Below are positions 33,062 to 42,717 of a stretch of 64,000 nucleotides of DNA, one piece after another (the stretch's first letter is position 1; every line of letters starts with the position of its first letter). Source of the stretch: Arthrobacter sp. AQ5-05 (lineage in GTDB: Bacteria; Actinomycetota; Actinomycetes; Actinomycetales; Micrococcaceae); NCBI RefSeq assembly GCF_003287975.1, contig NZ_QMKQ01000013.1, positions 49,723 through 113,722 of the forward strand, read 5' to 3'. The position numbers and the translations under genes are program-made. The notes under the pieces are model-generated. The model was not told the DNA's origin, did not search any database, and worked only from the letters and a program-made list of their open reading frames with translations.

Positions 33062-34696
33062 ATGAACGATCCAATCACCCTGAACGGTATTACTTTGGTC
33101 GCTGCCCCCGTCCGCCGGCAGGAACAGATCCTCACCCCCCAGGCGCTGGACTTCTTGGCCCAGCTCCACAAGGCATTCGACGGACGCCGCGCAGAACTGA
33201 TGCAGACCCGCCAACTCAACCGTGCACGGATCGCCAACGGCTCGGACCCGAAGTTCCGTCCCGAGACCAAGCACATCCGTGACGACGCCACCTGGCAGGT
33301 TGCCCCCATCGCTCCCGGCCTGGAGGACCGCCGTGTGGAGATCACCGGCCCGACCGACCGCAAGATGGCCATCAACGCACTGAACTCCGGCGCCAAGGTC
33401 TGGCTGGCCGACCTCGAGGATTCCTCGACCCCCACCTGGTCGAACGTCATCAACGGACAGCTGAACCTGCGTGCGGTGTTGGATCGCAACATCGACTTCA
33501 CCTCGCCCGAGGGCAAGGAATACAAGCTGGGCGGCGAAAATCTCACAGACCTGCCCACCATCGTGGTTCGCCCCCGAGGCTGGCACCTGCCGGAGAAGAA
33601 CCTGCTGGTTGGCGGCAAGCCGGTCTCCGGCGCATTGGTCGACTTCGGCCTGTACTTCTTCCACAACGCCCAGCGCCTGATCTCCCAGGGCCGCGGCGCC
33701 TACTTCTACCTGCCGAAGATCGAGAACCACCTGGAGGCACGCCTCTGGAACGACGTCTTCATCCTGGCGCAGGACCTGGTGGGTATCCCGCAGGGCACCA
33801 TCCGCGCCACGGTCCTCATCGAGACCATCACCGCGGCCTTTGAGATGGAAGAGATCCTCTACGAGCTGCGCGACCACGCAGCAGGGCTGAACGCCGGCCG
33901 CTGGGACTACATCTTCTCCATCATCAAGAACTTCCGTTCCCGCGGCCCGCGCTTCGTGCTCCCGGACCGCGGCATGGTCACCATGACCGCGCCGTTCATG
34001 CGCTCCTACACCGAGCAACTGGTTCGTGCCTGCCACCGTCGCGGTGCCATGGCCATCGGCGGCATGGCTGCCTTCATCCCCAACCGCAAGGACGAGGCAA
34101 TCAACACCGTGGCCTTCGAGAAGGTCCGCGCCGACAAGACCCGCGAAGCCAACGACGGCTTCGACGGCTCGTGGGTGGCACACCCGGACCTGGTTCCGGT
34201 GGCCCGCGAGGTCTTCGACTCGATCCTGGGCGATAACCCGAACCAGCGCGAGAACACCCGCGACGATGTCACCCCGGACGACAAGGAACTGCTGAACATC
34301 GCCGGCACCGAGGGCAAGATCACCGAGGCCGGCATCCGCAACAACATCGAGGTGGGCATCCGCTACATGGAGGCCTGGCTGCGCGGCAACGGCGCCGTCG
34401 CCATCCACAACCTCATGGAGGATGCCGCCACCGCGGAGATCTCGCGTTCGCAGATCTGGCAGTGGATCCAGCAGGCGGCCATCACCGACGAGGGCGAACT
34501 GATTTCCCGCCACTGGGTCGAGGCACTGACCGAAGAGGAATTCGAGAAGCTTTCCCGCTTCGAGGGCGACCGCTTCGACGACGCCCGCGAGATCTTCGAG
34601 GCATGCGCCCTGCGTGAGGACTTCCCGACCTTCCTCACCGTCCAGGCATACAACCGCTACCTGCGCGAGGCCAAGGCACTCGAACCGGCAGCGTAG
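33062..34696 (+). CDS. aceB: Malate synthase A
   Basis: 544 residues, the A-isoform length. Condenses glyoxylate with acetyl-CoA to malate. Conserved stretches: 'DLEDSSTPTWSNVINGQ', 'YFYLPKIENHLEARLWND', 'RATVLIETITAAFEMEEILYELRDH' and the catalytic-base region 'AIHNLMEDAATAEISRSQIWQW'. ATG 33062 with AAGGAG at 33047-33053. Sits directly downstream of aceA beyond a strong hairpin; a strong terminator follows. Confidence 0.97.
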   Translation: MNDPITLNGITLVAAPVRRQEQILTPQALDFLAQLHKAFDGRRAELMQTRQLNRARIANGSDPKFRPETKHIRDDATWQVAPIAPGLEDRRVEITGPTDRKMAINALNSGAKVWLADLEDSSTPTWSNVINGQLNLRAVLDRNIDFTSPEGKEYKLGGENLTDLPTIVVRPRGWHLPEKNLLVGGKPVSGALVDFGLYFFHNAQRLISQGRGAYFYLPKIENHLEARLWNDVFILAQDLVGIPQGTIRATVLIETITAAFEMEEILYELRDHAAGLNAGRWDYIFSIIKNFRSRGPRFVLPDRGMVTMTAPFMRSYTEQLVRACHRRGAMAIGGMAAFIPNRKDEAINTVAFEKVRADKTREANDGFDGSWVAHPDLVPVAREVFDSILGDNPNQRENTRDDVTPDDKELLNIAGTEGKITEAGIRNNIEVGIRYMEAWLRGNGAVAIHNLMEDAATAEISRSQIWQWIQQAAITDEGELISRHWVEALTEEEFEKLSRFEGDRFDDAREIFEACALREDFPTFLTVQAYNRYLREAKALEPAA

Positions 34697-34783
34697 ATCC
34701 GCTGTGGCGGCAGGGGCAGGGGGCAAGCGCAACGACGCGAACACCCCCTGGTCCCCGCCACCAAGCAACAACTGAATAGACTT

Positions 34784-34831
34784 CGATCGTCCCCACCGGC
34801 AGAGCTGCCTATGGCGGGGACGATCGTTTTC
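34784..34831 (+). terminator. Terminator after aceB
   Basis: CGATCGTCCCCACC (34784-34797) pairs with 34813-34826 with one mismatch, followed by TTTTCT-type run. Confidence 0.85.
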
Positions 34832-34962
34832 TGCCCAGTCTTCCCTGAAATTGTCGATCACTGCCAAAACCCATGCGTTTTCCTGTGAACTGGCATGATA
34901 AGAGCTGGCGATTCCCGAATTGACCAACTTATTCACTCGCAAAGTAAAAGCAGGGGTTCCAC

Positions 34963-35607
34963 GTGGAAGATAACAATGCCGATAGTTCGGTCGATGATCC
35001 GGTCCTGATCCGCATTTGTCGCTTTTGCAGCGTCCAGTCATCTGTCTCGGGCAATTTCTGTCCTAATTGCGGGAAGCCTTTTGGCAGGAAAAACCAACTG
35101 TCACCCAAAATCCTCTGGGGAGTAATTGCTGCGGTTTTGGTGGTGCTCGGAGTAGTCCTCGCCGTTTTCCTTACCCAGCAGGCCTCCGCCAAGAACGCCG
35201 CGGAAGAGGCTTTGGCCTCGCAAGTAGCAGCGGCTTCGTCGGCGGCAGCGAGTTCGTCCGCAGCTGCGGCCGCGGCATCCGCTGAACTTGCAGCATCTGC
35301 TTCGGCCGCGGCCGCTTCTGAAGGCGTAGAGCGAGCGGTGCGCAAAGTATACGTTTCGGAACTTGAGTCCAGCATCGAAAAAGATGCCAAGGCCCGAGTC
35401 AAGAAGGGCACGTTGACCGGTCCGATCAGGCGAGTGAGCTGCACTCCCACAGGCGGGGGATCTCTTGATGACCTCACTAGTCTGACAACCACGTTCGAAT
35501 GCATAGCAGTGAACAAGACCAATAAGGACAAAACCGAAAGCGGCTATGTCTTCACATCGACCATGAACTGGGATGATGCTTCCTACTCCTGGCATCTGGG
35601 ACGCTAG
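34963..35607 (+). CDS. Zinc-ribbon, single-pass membrane protein with Ala/Ser-rich linker
   Basis: 214 residues, GTG start. N-terminal zinc ribbon of the 'CRFCSVQSSVSGNFCPNCGKPF' type, one transmembrane helix ('ILWGVIAAVLVVLGVVLAVFL'), then a low-complexity alanine/serine stretch of about 50 residues and a beta-rich C-terminal domain with a likely disulfide ('VSCTPTGGG ... TTFECIAV'). Topology places the C-terminal domain outside the cell. Function unknown; the pattern resembles actinobacterial envelope proteins with a cytosolic zinc ribbon. Confidence 0.75.
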   Translation: MEDNNADSSVDDPVLIRICRFCSVQSSVSGNFCPNCGKPFGRKNQLSPKILWGVIAAVLVVLGVVLAVFLTQQASAKNAAEEALASQVAAASSAAASSSAAAAAASAELAASASAAAASEGVERAVRKVYVSELESSIEKDAKARVKKGTLTGPIRRVSCTPTGGGSLDDLTSLTTTFECIAVNKTNKDKTESGYVFTSTMNWDDASYSWHLGR

Positions 35608-35802
35608 TCGTTCTCCTTTCTTCGGACTTTTGGCAACGGTGACGGCTTCGCCGGGCCAAAAACGATGGCAACCGCACGGGGCTGTCGGCAATGACACCAA
35701 CCTCCGCGTCATCAAATGCCCAAACCCGCCAAGCCCGGGGCCGATAATTGTGGATGGCCCCGATTCGGGACCAAAAGCAGGAAGAACCCCAGAAGGAGCC
35801 CG

Positions 35803-37014
35803 GTGAGCCAGCCACACGATCCCCCCACGAAACTCTTCACCCGGGATTTCCTGCTCGCCGCCACCGCCAACCTGTTCATTTCCATGGTCTTCTACCTCTT
35901 GATGACCTCGATGGCGATCTACGCCGTGGACAGATTCAATGCTTCGGACAGCGCCGCCGGATTGGCCTCGAGCGCGTTCATCATCGGTTCGGTCACCGCG
36001 CGTTTCTTTGCCGGCAAGCTGCTGGTCGTCCTGGGACGCAAGCGACTGATGGTCATCTCGCTGTGCGTGTTCGTGTTGGCCTCGGTGCTCTACATCTTCA
36101 GCGACACCATGTGGCTGCTGCTCATCGTCCGGTTTGTCCATGGCATGGCTTTCGGATCGGGCAACACCGCGATCGCCACCGCGGTCCAGGCCATCATTCC
36201 CCCGGCACGGCGCAGCGAGGGAACCGGATACTTCGGTCTTTCCACCACCTTGTCCACCGCGGCGGGCCCCTTCTTGGCGGTGGTGCTGGCCGCGAACGGC
36301 AACTACACCTCCGTCTTCGTGTTCTGCACGGTTTCATCGGCGTCCGCACTGGCCATCGCATTGACGATGCACATGCCAGAGCCGCCTCGGCTGCACGCCA
36401 AGCACGAGGGTGCCCCGCGGCGCGGCAGCTTCATCCGTTCCATCATCAGCCCCGCCGCGCTGCCCATCTCCCTGGTGCTGCTGGTCTGCGGCATCGCCTA
36501 CTCGGGGATCATCTCTTTCCTGGCCCCCTTCCTGATTTCCAGCTCCATGGCCGAGGCCGCCAGCTGGTTCTTCCTGGTCTACGCCGTCACGGTGCTGGTT
36601 TCCCGGCTCTTTGCCGGACGCATCCAGGACCGGCGGGGCGACAACGCCATCATGTATCCGCTGCTGGTCGTCTTTGCCCTGGGCATGGCGGCGCTGGCGT
36701 TCACTCCGAGCAACCTGACCGTCGCCTCGGCCGCGGCACTGACCGGATTCGGTTTCGGGGCGCTGATGCCCTGCGCCCAGGCCATTGCCGTGAACGCGGT
36801 GCCCCCGGCGGAACTCGGCGTGGCGACCTCGACATTCTTCCTGATGCTTGATGTCGGGATCGGCTTTGGGCCGGTGATGCTGGGAATGCTCATCCCCCAC
36901 CTGGGCTACACAGGCATGTTCGGGATCCTCGCGGTGCTGTCGGCCCTTGGCATCGCCCTGTACTTCCAGGTCCACGGCCGCCATGCGCGCGGCACCCGGC
37001 CCAGGACGGCCTAA
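35803..37014 (+). CDS. MFS transporter (drug/metabolite exporter type)
   Basis: 403 residues, about 12 helices. 'FTRDFLLAATANLFISMVFYLLMTSMAIYAVDRF' opens the first helix; 'GKLLVVLGRKRLMV' carries the MFS loop 2-3 motif; second half begins 'PAALPISLVLLVCGIAYSGIISFLAPFL'. This branch resembles YfcJ/arabinose-export-type MFS permeases. Start GTG 35803 with AAGGAG 7 nt upstream. Its stop overlaps that of the convergent yoaK-like gene by 4 bp. Confidence 0.85.
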   Translation: MSQPHDPPTKLFTRDFLLAATANLFISMVFYLLMTSMAIYAVDRFNASDSAAGLASSAFIIGSVTARFFAGKLLVVLGRKRLMVISLCVFVLASVLYIFSDTMWLLLIVRFVHGMAFGSGNTAIATAVQAIIPPARRSEGTGYFGLSTTLSTAAGPFLAVVLAANGNYTSVFVFCTVSSASALAIALTMHMPEPPRLHAKHEGAPRRGSFIRSIISPAALPISLVLLVCGIAYSGIISFLAPFLISSSMAEAASWFFLVYAVTVLVSRLFAGRIQDRRGDNAIMYPLLVVFALGMAALAFTPSNLTVASAAALTGFGFGALMPCAQAIAVNAVPPAELGVATSTFFLMLDVGIGFGPVMLGMLIPHLGYTGMFGILAVLSALGIALYFQVHGRHARGTRPRTA

Positions 37015-37694
37015 CCGAGGGTTCCGAAGATCCGTCCGGGGCTGTCCCTCAGGAAGGCAACGACAGTCCACAGGACCAGTGCCAACGCGGCTACCCACAG
37101 GATCAACAATCCCACCTGCAGGTAGAGGAAGGCCCCGACGAAGGAACCCATCGTGATCATGGCCCAGAGCGCGCCGTACGGCAGCCAAGCCCACTTGGGT
37201 CCGCCGACCAGCGCGGTCGCCAGGTGCTGGCCCATCTTCACCAGGGCCCCCGTCATGTACGTCAGCCCCACGCTGACTTCGCCGCGGCGCGTATAGGTCG
37301 CGTTGATGGCACCCATGGACATGGCCATCAAGGCCGCTGTCCACACGGCATGGAGCGACCCGAGCGTGGTCAAGGCCGCAGCCACCAGGAAGACCGAGGA
37401 CACCGAGAGCACCGCTCCGCGCCGGTGCACCGACGGCACCTGGCTGGCCAAGGTCGCCGCGGCCACGCCCAGCACGAAGCTGAGCACCAGCCCGATGGCC
37501 AACGCCCACTCGAAGTAGTTTCCTTCTGCGAGTCCCGCACTGGAACGGGTCGAGTTCCCGCTCATGAACGAGACAAAGAATCCGCCAAAGTGGATGAACG
37601 CCACGCCATCCACGAATCCGGCAATTGCGGTTAGTCCACTGGCAAAGGCGACTCCCCGCCATCCCAAAGACCGCGCCACGTGTTTTCTCCTCAT
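37011..37694 (-). CDS. YoaK (DUF1275) family membrane protein
   Basis: 227 residues, six to seven helices. 'LTAIAGFVDGVAFIHFGGFFVSFMSGNSTRSSAGLAEG' is the DUF1275 hallmark (G-x-x-D near the start and F-x-S-F-M-S-G-N-S/T). Family function is unknown. ATG 37694 with GGGG-containing site upstream. Convergent 4-bp stop overlap with the MFS gene. Confidence 0.87.
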   Translation of the reverse strand: MRRKHVARSLGWRGVAFASGLTAIAGFVDGVAFIHFGGFFVSFMSGNSTRSSAGLAEGNYFEWALAIGLVLSFVLGVAAATLASQVPSVHRRGAVLSVSSVFLVAAALTTLGSLHAVWTAALMAMSMGAINATYTRRGEVSVGLTYMTGALVKMGQHLATALVGGPKWAWLPYGALWAMITMGSFVGAFLYLQVGLLILWVAALALVLWTVVAFLRDSPGRIFGTLG

Positions 37695-37960
37695 CCGTGC
37701 CCCGGCGCAAAGCTACGCTCCGGGCTGGGGCACCCGCAAAATCATGGGCCCGGTGCGCGCTCAAGATCGCTTCCGGCTCCCACCCATTATATTGACGCGC
37801 CCAAACCGGGCTGCCTCGACGCACGCAGGCCGCGCTTTCAGGTTTTCGCCCGGCCAACTTGCAGTGCGGGCTTGGGGGTGATCCACGCCACCGAACCACA
37901 ACCGATTCGGGTTGCCCACTTATCATTGAACAAGCCCCTTCCAACCAAAGGTTTATTTCC

Positions 37961-39382
37961 GTGCCCCAATTTGCCCAGGCGCTTGCCCGCGGTCTGAATG
38001 TCCGCCACGTCCGATTCATGGCCCTTGGCTCGGCCATCGGCACCGGACTGTTCTACGGTTCCGCATCCGCCATCCAGGCCGCCGGCCCGGCGGTCCTGCT
38101 GGCCTACATGCTCGGCGGCGCCGCCGTCTTCATGGTGATGCGGGCGTTGGGCGAGATGGCGGTGCGGCACCCGGTCTCCGGGTCCTTCGGCCAATACGCC
38201 TCCAAGTACCTGGGCCCGTTCGCGGGGTTCATCACCGGCTGGACGTTTGCTTTCGAGATGGCGATCGTCGCAATCGCGGACGTCACCGCGTTCGGCATCT
38301 ACATGGGATTCTGGTTCCCGGATGTGCCGCGCTGGATCTGGATCCTGGCCGTGGTCTTCTTCATAGCCGCGCTGAACATGATGAAGGTCAAGGTCTTTGG
38401 CGAGACAGAGTTCTGGCTCTCGCTGATCAAGGTCTCCGCCATTATCGCCATGATCATCGGCGGGGTGCTGATCGTGCTCTTCGGCTTCGGGCTGCCGGCC
38501 GAGGCGAACCCCGGGCTCGGCACCCTGCTTGCAGCCGGAGGGTTCTTCCCCAACGGCTTCTGGGGATTGCTGGCTTCCTTCTCGATCGTGATGTTTGCCT
38601 TTGGCGGCATCGAGACCATCGGCATCACCGCCGGCGAAGCTGAGAACCCCAAGAAGGTCGTCCCCGCTGCGATCAACACCGTACCGGTTCGCATCCTGTT
38701 GTTCTACGTCTGCACCCTGGGCGTACTGATGATGATCTACCCGTGGAACCAGGTCGGCTCGGAGGGCAGTCCGTTCGTGCAGATCTTCGACTCCCTGGGC
38801 ATCCCCGCGGCGGCACATATCCTCAACGCCGTCGTGATCACCGCCGCGATCTCGGCCATCAACTCCGACATCTTCGGGGCCGGACGCATGATGTTCGGCC
38901 TGGCCCAGCAGGGCCACGCCCCGGCATCCTTCGCCAAGATCTCCCGCAACGGGGTGCCCTGGATGACAGTGCTGACCATGGGCATCGTGCTGCTGGCCGG
39001 CGTGGTGCTCAACGCGCTGCTGCCCGAATCACTGTTCCTGATCATCGCCTCGATCGCGACCTTCGCGACCGTCTGGGTATGGGTCATGATCCTGCTCTCG
39101 CACATCGCCATGAAGCGGGCCATCAAGCGCGAGGGGTTGCCCGCCTCGGAGTTCCCCTCCCCCTGGTGGCCGGCCGCTTCCTACGTGGCGTTGGGCTTCA
39201 TGGGCTTTGTGATCGTGCTGCTGGGCATCATGCCCGCCACCCGCGTGGCCCTGGTCGTGGGCACCGTGTGGATCGCGTTCCTCTTCGTCGCCTACAAGGT
39301 ATGGGTCCGCGGCAAGGGCCACGAACGTGCCGAGCTGGTCGACGAAACCGGGCGCGAATACGTGTCTGCCGATTCGCACTAG
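37961..39382 (+). CDS. Amino acid permease (APC, AAT subfamily; ProY/GabP-like)
   Basis: 473 residues, 12 helices. '[39 protein letters not shown]' is the AAT first-helix pattern, followed by '[34 protein letters not shown]' and '[22 protein letters not shown]'. These features group it with proline/GABA/aromatic amino acid:proton symporters. GTG 37961 with AAAGG 10 nt upstream. Followed by a strong terminator, so monocistronic. Confidence 0.9.
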   Translation: MPQFAQALARGLNVRHVRFMALGSAIGTGLFYGSASAIQAAGPAVLLAYMLGGAAVFMVMRALGEMAVRHPVSGSFGQYASKYLGPFAGFITGWTFAFEMAIVAIADVTAFGIYMGFWFPDVPRWIWILAVVFFIAALNMMKVKVFGETEFWLSLIKVSAIIAMIIGGVLIVLFGFGLPAEANPGLGTLLAAGGFFPNGFWGLLASFSIVMFAFGGIETIGITAGEAENPKKVVPAAINTVPVRILLFYVCTLGVLMMIYPWNQVGSEGSPFVQIFDSLGIPAAAHILNAVVITAAISAINSDIFGAGRMMFGLAQQGHAPASFAKISRNGVPWMTVLTMGIVLLAGVVLNALLPESLFLIIASIATFATVWVWVMILLSHIAMKRAIKREGLPASEFPSPWWPAASYVALGFMGFVIVLLGIMPATRVALVVGTVWIAFLFVAYKVWVRGKGHERAELVDETGREYVSADSH

Positions 39383-39409
39383 CGGACAGGATCCCGCAGT
39401 CGCATCGGC

Positions 39410-39452
39410 AGGACCCCCGGGACGCTCAATGAGTGGTCCCGTGGGTCCTTTT
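39410..39452 (+). terminator. Terminator after amino acid permease
   Basis: AGGACCCCCGGGAC (39410-39423) pairs with 39436-39449 with one mismatch and ends in TTTT. The remaining bases up to 39676 show no gene. Confidence 0.85.
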
Positions 39453-39676
39453 GCATTATGGCGATCCATTCCGCCAGGGGAAATCGATGCGCGTACCTGC
39501 ATTTCCGGCCGAGCGAGCAGCCAATCCGCCAATCTCCCGCGCCCGGGAATCCGAAGCCATCCCCACTTCCGGCCGGGCCGGTGGCATCCGGCACCGACCG
39601 GTATTGGTGACCAAGGCCCCGCTCCGGCCCGGCGATTGCAGGGAATATGCCCTCCGGCTCGGCTGTTGCCCAAGGT

Positions 39677-40399
39677 ATGACTGAAACCCGCCTGAGCGTT
39701 GACATTTATTCCGACATTGCCTGCCCCTGGTGCTTCATTGGCAAGCGCCGCTTCGAGACGGCCGTTGCGGCCCTTCCCTTCGGGGACAAGGTCGACGTGA
39801 CATGGCATGCGTTCCAGCTCGATCCTTCGCTGCCGGACCACTACGAAGGCAGCGAAGTGGACTACCTGGTCAAGGCCAAGGGCATGCCCGCCGAGCAGGT
39901 CGCCGGAATGCTCGAGCATGTCACCGCCCAGGCAGCCGGGGAAGGCCTGGACTACGACTTCGAGGCATTGCGCCCGGCCAACTCCTTCACCGCCTTGCGC
40001 CTGCTGGCGCTGGCCAAGGAGCGCAACCTCGGCAACAAGATGAAGGAAGCCCTGCTCTCGGCCCATTTCGAGAAGGGCGTGGACACCGGCAGCACCGCGG
40101 CGCTCCAAGGCATCGCCGATTCCGTGGGCCTCGACCCGGCGGAATCAGCCGAGGTGCTCTCCGGGGACAAGTACGCCGATGCGGTGCGGGCCGATGGTGT
40201 TCGTGCCCGCGAGCTGGGTGTCAGTGGCGTACCGTTCTTCGTCCTGGAGGACAAGTACGGGATTTCCGGCGCCCAGCCATCGGAGGTCTTCGAGCAGGCC
40301 CTGAACCAGGTCTGGAAGGAAATCGGAGGCGAGACCCTGCAGATGCTCGGCACACCCTCACCAGACGGTGAGGTGTGCGGTCCCGAGGGCTGCAGCTAA
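39677..40399 (+). CDS. FrnE-like DsbA-family oxidoreductase
   Basis: 240 residues. Thioredoxin-like fold with an N-terminal CxxC active site in 'VDIYSDIACPWCFIGKRRFE', the helical insert 'DYLVKAKGMPAEQVAGMLEHVTAQA', and the cis-Pro loop 'GVSGVPFFVLEDKYGISGAQP'. This is the FrnE/2-hydroxychromene isomerase-like cytoplasmic branch; no signal peptide. An extra C-terminal CxxxxxC ('EVCGPEGCS') is typical of FrnE. ATG 39677 with AAGG in front. Confidence 0.9.
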   Translation: MTETRLSVDIYSDIACPWCFIGKRRFETAVAALPFGDKVDVTWHAFQLDPSLPDHYEGSEVDYLVKAKGMPAEQVAGMLEHVTAQAAGEGLDYDFEALRPANSFTALRLLALAKERNLGNKMKEALLSAHFEKGVDTGSTAALQGIADSVGLDPAESAEVLSGDKYADAVRADGVRARELGVSGVPFFVLEDKYGISGAQPSEVFEQALNQVWKEIGGETLQMLGTPSPDGEVCGPEGCS

Positions 40400-40404
40400 T
40401 CCCG

Positions 40405-41100
40405 CTATTTGTCTTTTTGCTCCGTCGACGGTTCCGGTTTTTCCGGGGCCGTCGACGGCTTTGCATCGCCCTTCGGCTTCGGCGGGGTGCAACCAAGCTT
40501 CCCGGGCTTCTTGTTGACCGACTTTTCCCTGACCAGGTCCTTGTACTTGGTGCCAACGACCAAGTCCACGGTCTTCCCCGGGCGCTTGGGATCATAGACG
40601 TAGGTCAGGTCCTTGATGTGCCGCTGCACCGTCATGGCTTGGGCGTAACCGTCGGGCCCGGAGGTCACGGCGCCCACCACCTCGACGTTGGACAGGCGCG
40701 CGTTGCCCACGTCCCCGACCTTGAATCCGCGTTTCTTCAGCTTCGTTGCCGTGGCACCGGCCAGGCCAGAAACCTGCGTGGCGTTCATGACGTTGACCTT
40801 CATCTTGGCCGGGTCGACATAGTTGAACTTCGTGGTGGGGCAGGCCTCGTTCACCGCAATCGGGGCCTCGGCAACCGGCTTGGGCTCAAGCGCATCGATG
40901 ATCAGGGAACGGGTGTTGACCATGTAGGCCAGGACCAGGGACGCGATCAGGACCAGCAGGATAAACGTAAGGATGATTCCGTGGCGGATGGTGCGCCGCT
41001 TCTTGATCCTGGCATCCGTGGTGAATTCGGGGCTCGCCAATTGGTCTTCGGAGATGATTCGGTGGCCGTGCCAATCATTTGGATCGGTATTGCGCGCCAA
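40405..41100 (-). CDS. LytR C-terminal domain membrane protein
   Basis: 231 residues. Cytosolic N-terminus, one transmembrane helix near residues 40-60 ('GIILTFILLVLIASLVLAYMV'), then an extracellular LytR_C domain ('KVNVMNATQVSGLAGATATKLKKRGFKVGDVGNA', 'VDLVVGTKYKDLV') and a Lys/Pro/Glu-rich tail. The family is linked to cell-envelope glycopolymer metabolism. TTG start at 41100: GGGGAG lies 3-4 nt upstream, whereas other starts lack one. Located 8 bp after the small upstream gene, so co-transcribed. Confidence 0.83.
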   Translation of the reverse strand: MARNTDPNDWHGHRIISEDQLASPEFTTDARIKKRRTIRHGIILTFILLVLIASLVLAYMVNTRSLIIDALEPKPVAEAPIAVNEACPTTKFNYVDPAKMKVNVMNATQVSGLAGATATKLKKRGFKVGDVGNARLSNVEVVGAVTSGPDGYAQAMTVQRHIKDLTYVYDPKRPGKTVDLVVGTKYKDLVREKSVNKKPGKLGCTPPKPKGDAKPSTAPEKPEPSTEQKDK

Positions 41101-41108
41101 GGTCTCCC

Positions 41109-41408
41109 CTAGTCTTCCAGGACCAGCACGCGGGCGTGCAGGATCGAACGTTGGTGCAGGGCCGTGCGGACGGCGCGGTGCAGTCCGTCTTCCAGGTAGC
41201 GGGTGCCCTTCCACTGCACGACGTGCGGGAACAGGTCCCCGAAGAACGTGGAGTCCTCGGCCAGCAACGCCGCCAGGTCCAAGGTGCTCTTGGTGGTCAC
41301 CAGCTCGTCAAGGCGCACCTGCATGGGCGCTACGGAAGACCAGTCCTTCGGGGTGACGTAGCCGTGTTCCGGGTACGGGCGGGAATCGCCGACAGATTTG
41401 AAGATCAC
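41109..41408 (-). CDS. Conserved actinobacterial small protein (sometimes labelled VapB-type)
   Basis: 99 residues: 'VTPKDWSSVAPMQVRLDELVTTKSTLDLAALLAEDSTFFGDLFPHVVQWKG' (parts: QVRLDELVTTK and DSTFFGDLFPHVVQW) then 'YLEDGLHRAVRTALHQRSILHARVL'. I recall homologues in Arthrobacter next to LytR C-terminal genes, annotated as VapB-like antitoxin. No toxin gene is adjacent, so that label is doubtful. Its stop is 8 bp before the LytR-C gene start. Confidence 0.75.
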   Translation of the reverse strand: MIFKSVGDSRPYPEHGYVTPKDWSSVAPMQVRLDELVTTKSTLDLAALLAEDSTFFGDLFPHVVQWKGTRYLEDGLHRAVRTALHQRSILHARVLVLED

Positions 41409-41588
41409 TTGACCAGCTTAGGAAACTTCTAGCGACATTTGGGCCGATCCACGGATTTTTGTGCGAGTCGCGGATTTCTTAGGCGGTTTCACAGCCTGCG
41501 TCAAGGGTCCCGACGCATGGATTCACACTACGGAACGGGACGTAACCTTCACTGTCACAAACCAGCCGACCGGGTGCATTCTTGATTC

Positions 41589-42614
41589 ATGAGTACAGTT
41601 CTCACCACCGTTCCGGTCCTAGACATGTCTACCGCACGTCGCGCCGATGGCAGTTTTGATGAAGGTTTCATTACGGCCTTGCGCGACGCCGCCCACCGCG
41701 TGGGCTTCTTCCAGATCACCGGCTTCGGCGCCGGTGAAGGCACGACGCAGAACTTGCTCAAGACCCTGGCAGAGTTCTTCGCTCTGCCCGTCGAACAGAA
41801 GCTGGAACTGGACAACCGCACCTCGGCACAGTTCCGCGGCTACACCCGGCTGGGTGCCGAAATCACCCGAGGCCGTGCCGATTCGCGTGAACAAATCGAC
41901 TACGGGCCGGAGCGCGAGGTCCTCACCGACGTCCCGGCCGATGCGCCCTACCTGAACCTGCAGGGTCCCAACCAGTGGCCGGCCCGGTTCCCGCAGCTTG
42001 AAACCGTCGCCATGGAATGGTCAACGCTGATGAACCGCGTCGGTGCCGAGCTGCTCTCCGCACTGGCCGTCGGCCTGGGCCTGCCCCAGGAATACTTCGA
42101 CGAGCCCTTCGCGGAGACCCCGGCATGGATGGGCAAGCTGGTGCATTACGTCGGTGGGGGGATCGTCCCCGGTGCCGGAACCCAGGGCGTCGGCGCCCAC
42201 GCCGACTATGGTTTCATCACCCTGCTGCTGCAGGACGCGGTTGGCGGGCTCCAGGTCCAGCCCTACGGCCAGGACGAGTGGATCGAGGTCGAGCCGATCG
42301 AGGGCGCTCTGGTGGTCAACATCGGCGAGATGCTCGAGGTCGCCACCAACGGCTACCTGATGGCCACCATCCACCGGGTCACCGCTCCACCGGCCGGAGT
42401 TGACCGGTACTCGGTCCCCTTCTTCTATTCCCCGCGCCTGGACTCGGTCATCAACACCGTGCCGCTGCCGGCCGAGCTAGCCTCCGAGGCCCGCGGCGTT
42501 TCCGACGACCCGCAGAACCCGATGCTGGCTTCCTACGGCGCCAATGTCCTCAAGGGCTGGCTTCGCGCCCACCCTCAGACCGCGAAGGCGCACTACCCGA
42601 ACCTGGTGAAATAG
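41589..42614 (+). CDS. 2-oxoglutarate/Fe(II)-dependent oxygenase, isopenicillin N synthase family
   Basis: 341 residues. N-terminal DIOX_N-like region ('VPVLDMSTARRADGSFDEGFITALRDAAHRVGFFQITGFG'; part VGFFQITGFG). Double-stranded beta-helix iron ligands: 'GVGAHADYGFITLL' (HxD) and the distal His in 'ATIHRVTAPP', with 'DRYSVPFFYSP' holding the 2OG-binding R-x-S. Substrate unknown. A -10-like CATTCT 6 nt before ATG 41589 suggests a leaderless mRNA. Divergent from the 99-residue gene. Confidence 0.9.
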   Translation: MSTVLTTVPVLDMSTARRADGSFDEGFITALRDAAHRVGFFQITGFGAGEGTTQNLLKTLAEFFALPVEQKLELDNRTSAQFRGYTRLGAEITRGRADSREQIDYGPEREVLTDVPADAPYLNLQGPNQWPARFPQLETVAMEWSTLMNRVGAELLSALAVGLGLPQEYFDEPFAETPAWMGKLVHYVGGGIVPGAGTQGVGAHADYGFITLLLQDAVGGLQVQPYGQDEWIEVEPIEGALVVNIGEMLEVATNGYLMATIHRVTAPPAGVDRYSVPFFYSPRLDSVINTVPLPAELASEARGVSDDPQNPMLASYGANVLKGWLRAHPQTAKAHYPNLVK

Positions 42615-42717
42615 CTCTTCCCCCTGCGGACATGTAACGGGTGACTTGGCCGTCCGTATCCGGATCGGCCTGGTCACAAGTCCACGGACAGGCCGGGACG
42701 GAACCTATGCTGTACCT

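Noticed and set aside
31502..35041. 1179-codon open frame on the minus strand across aceA and aceB
   Set aside because: It is antisense to two clearly conserved enzymes, and its translation is low complexity (Gly/Val/Asp-rich) without domains. High GC3 in the real genes keeps the opposite strand free of stops.
41109..41408. Toxin-antitoxin system at the VapB-like gene
   Set aside because: No PIN-domain toxin or other partner beside it; the neighbour is a LytR C-terminal membrane protein.
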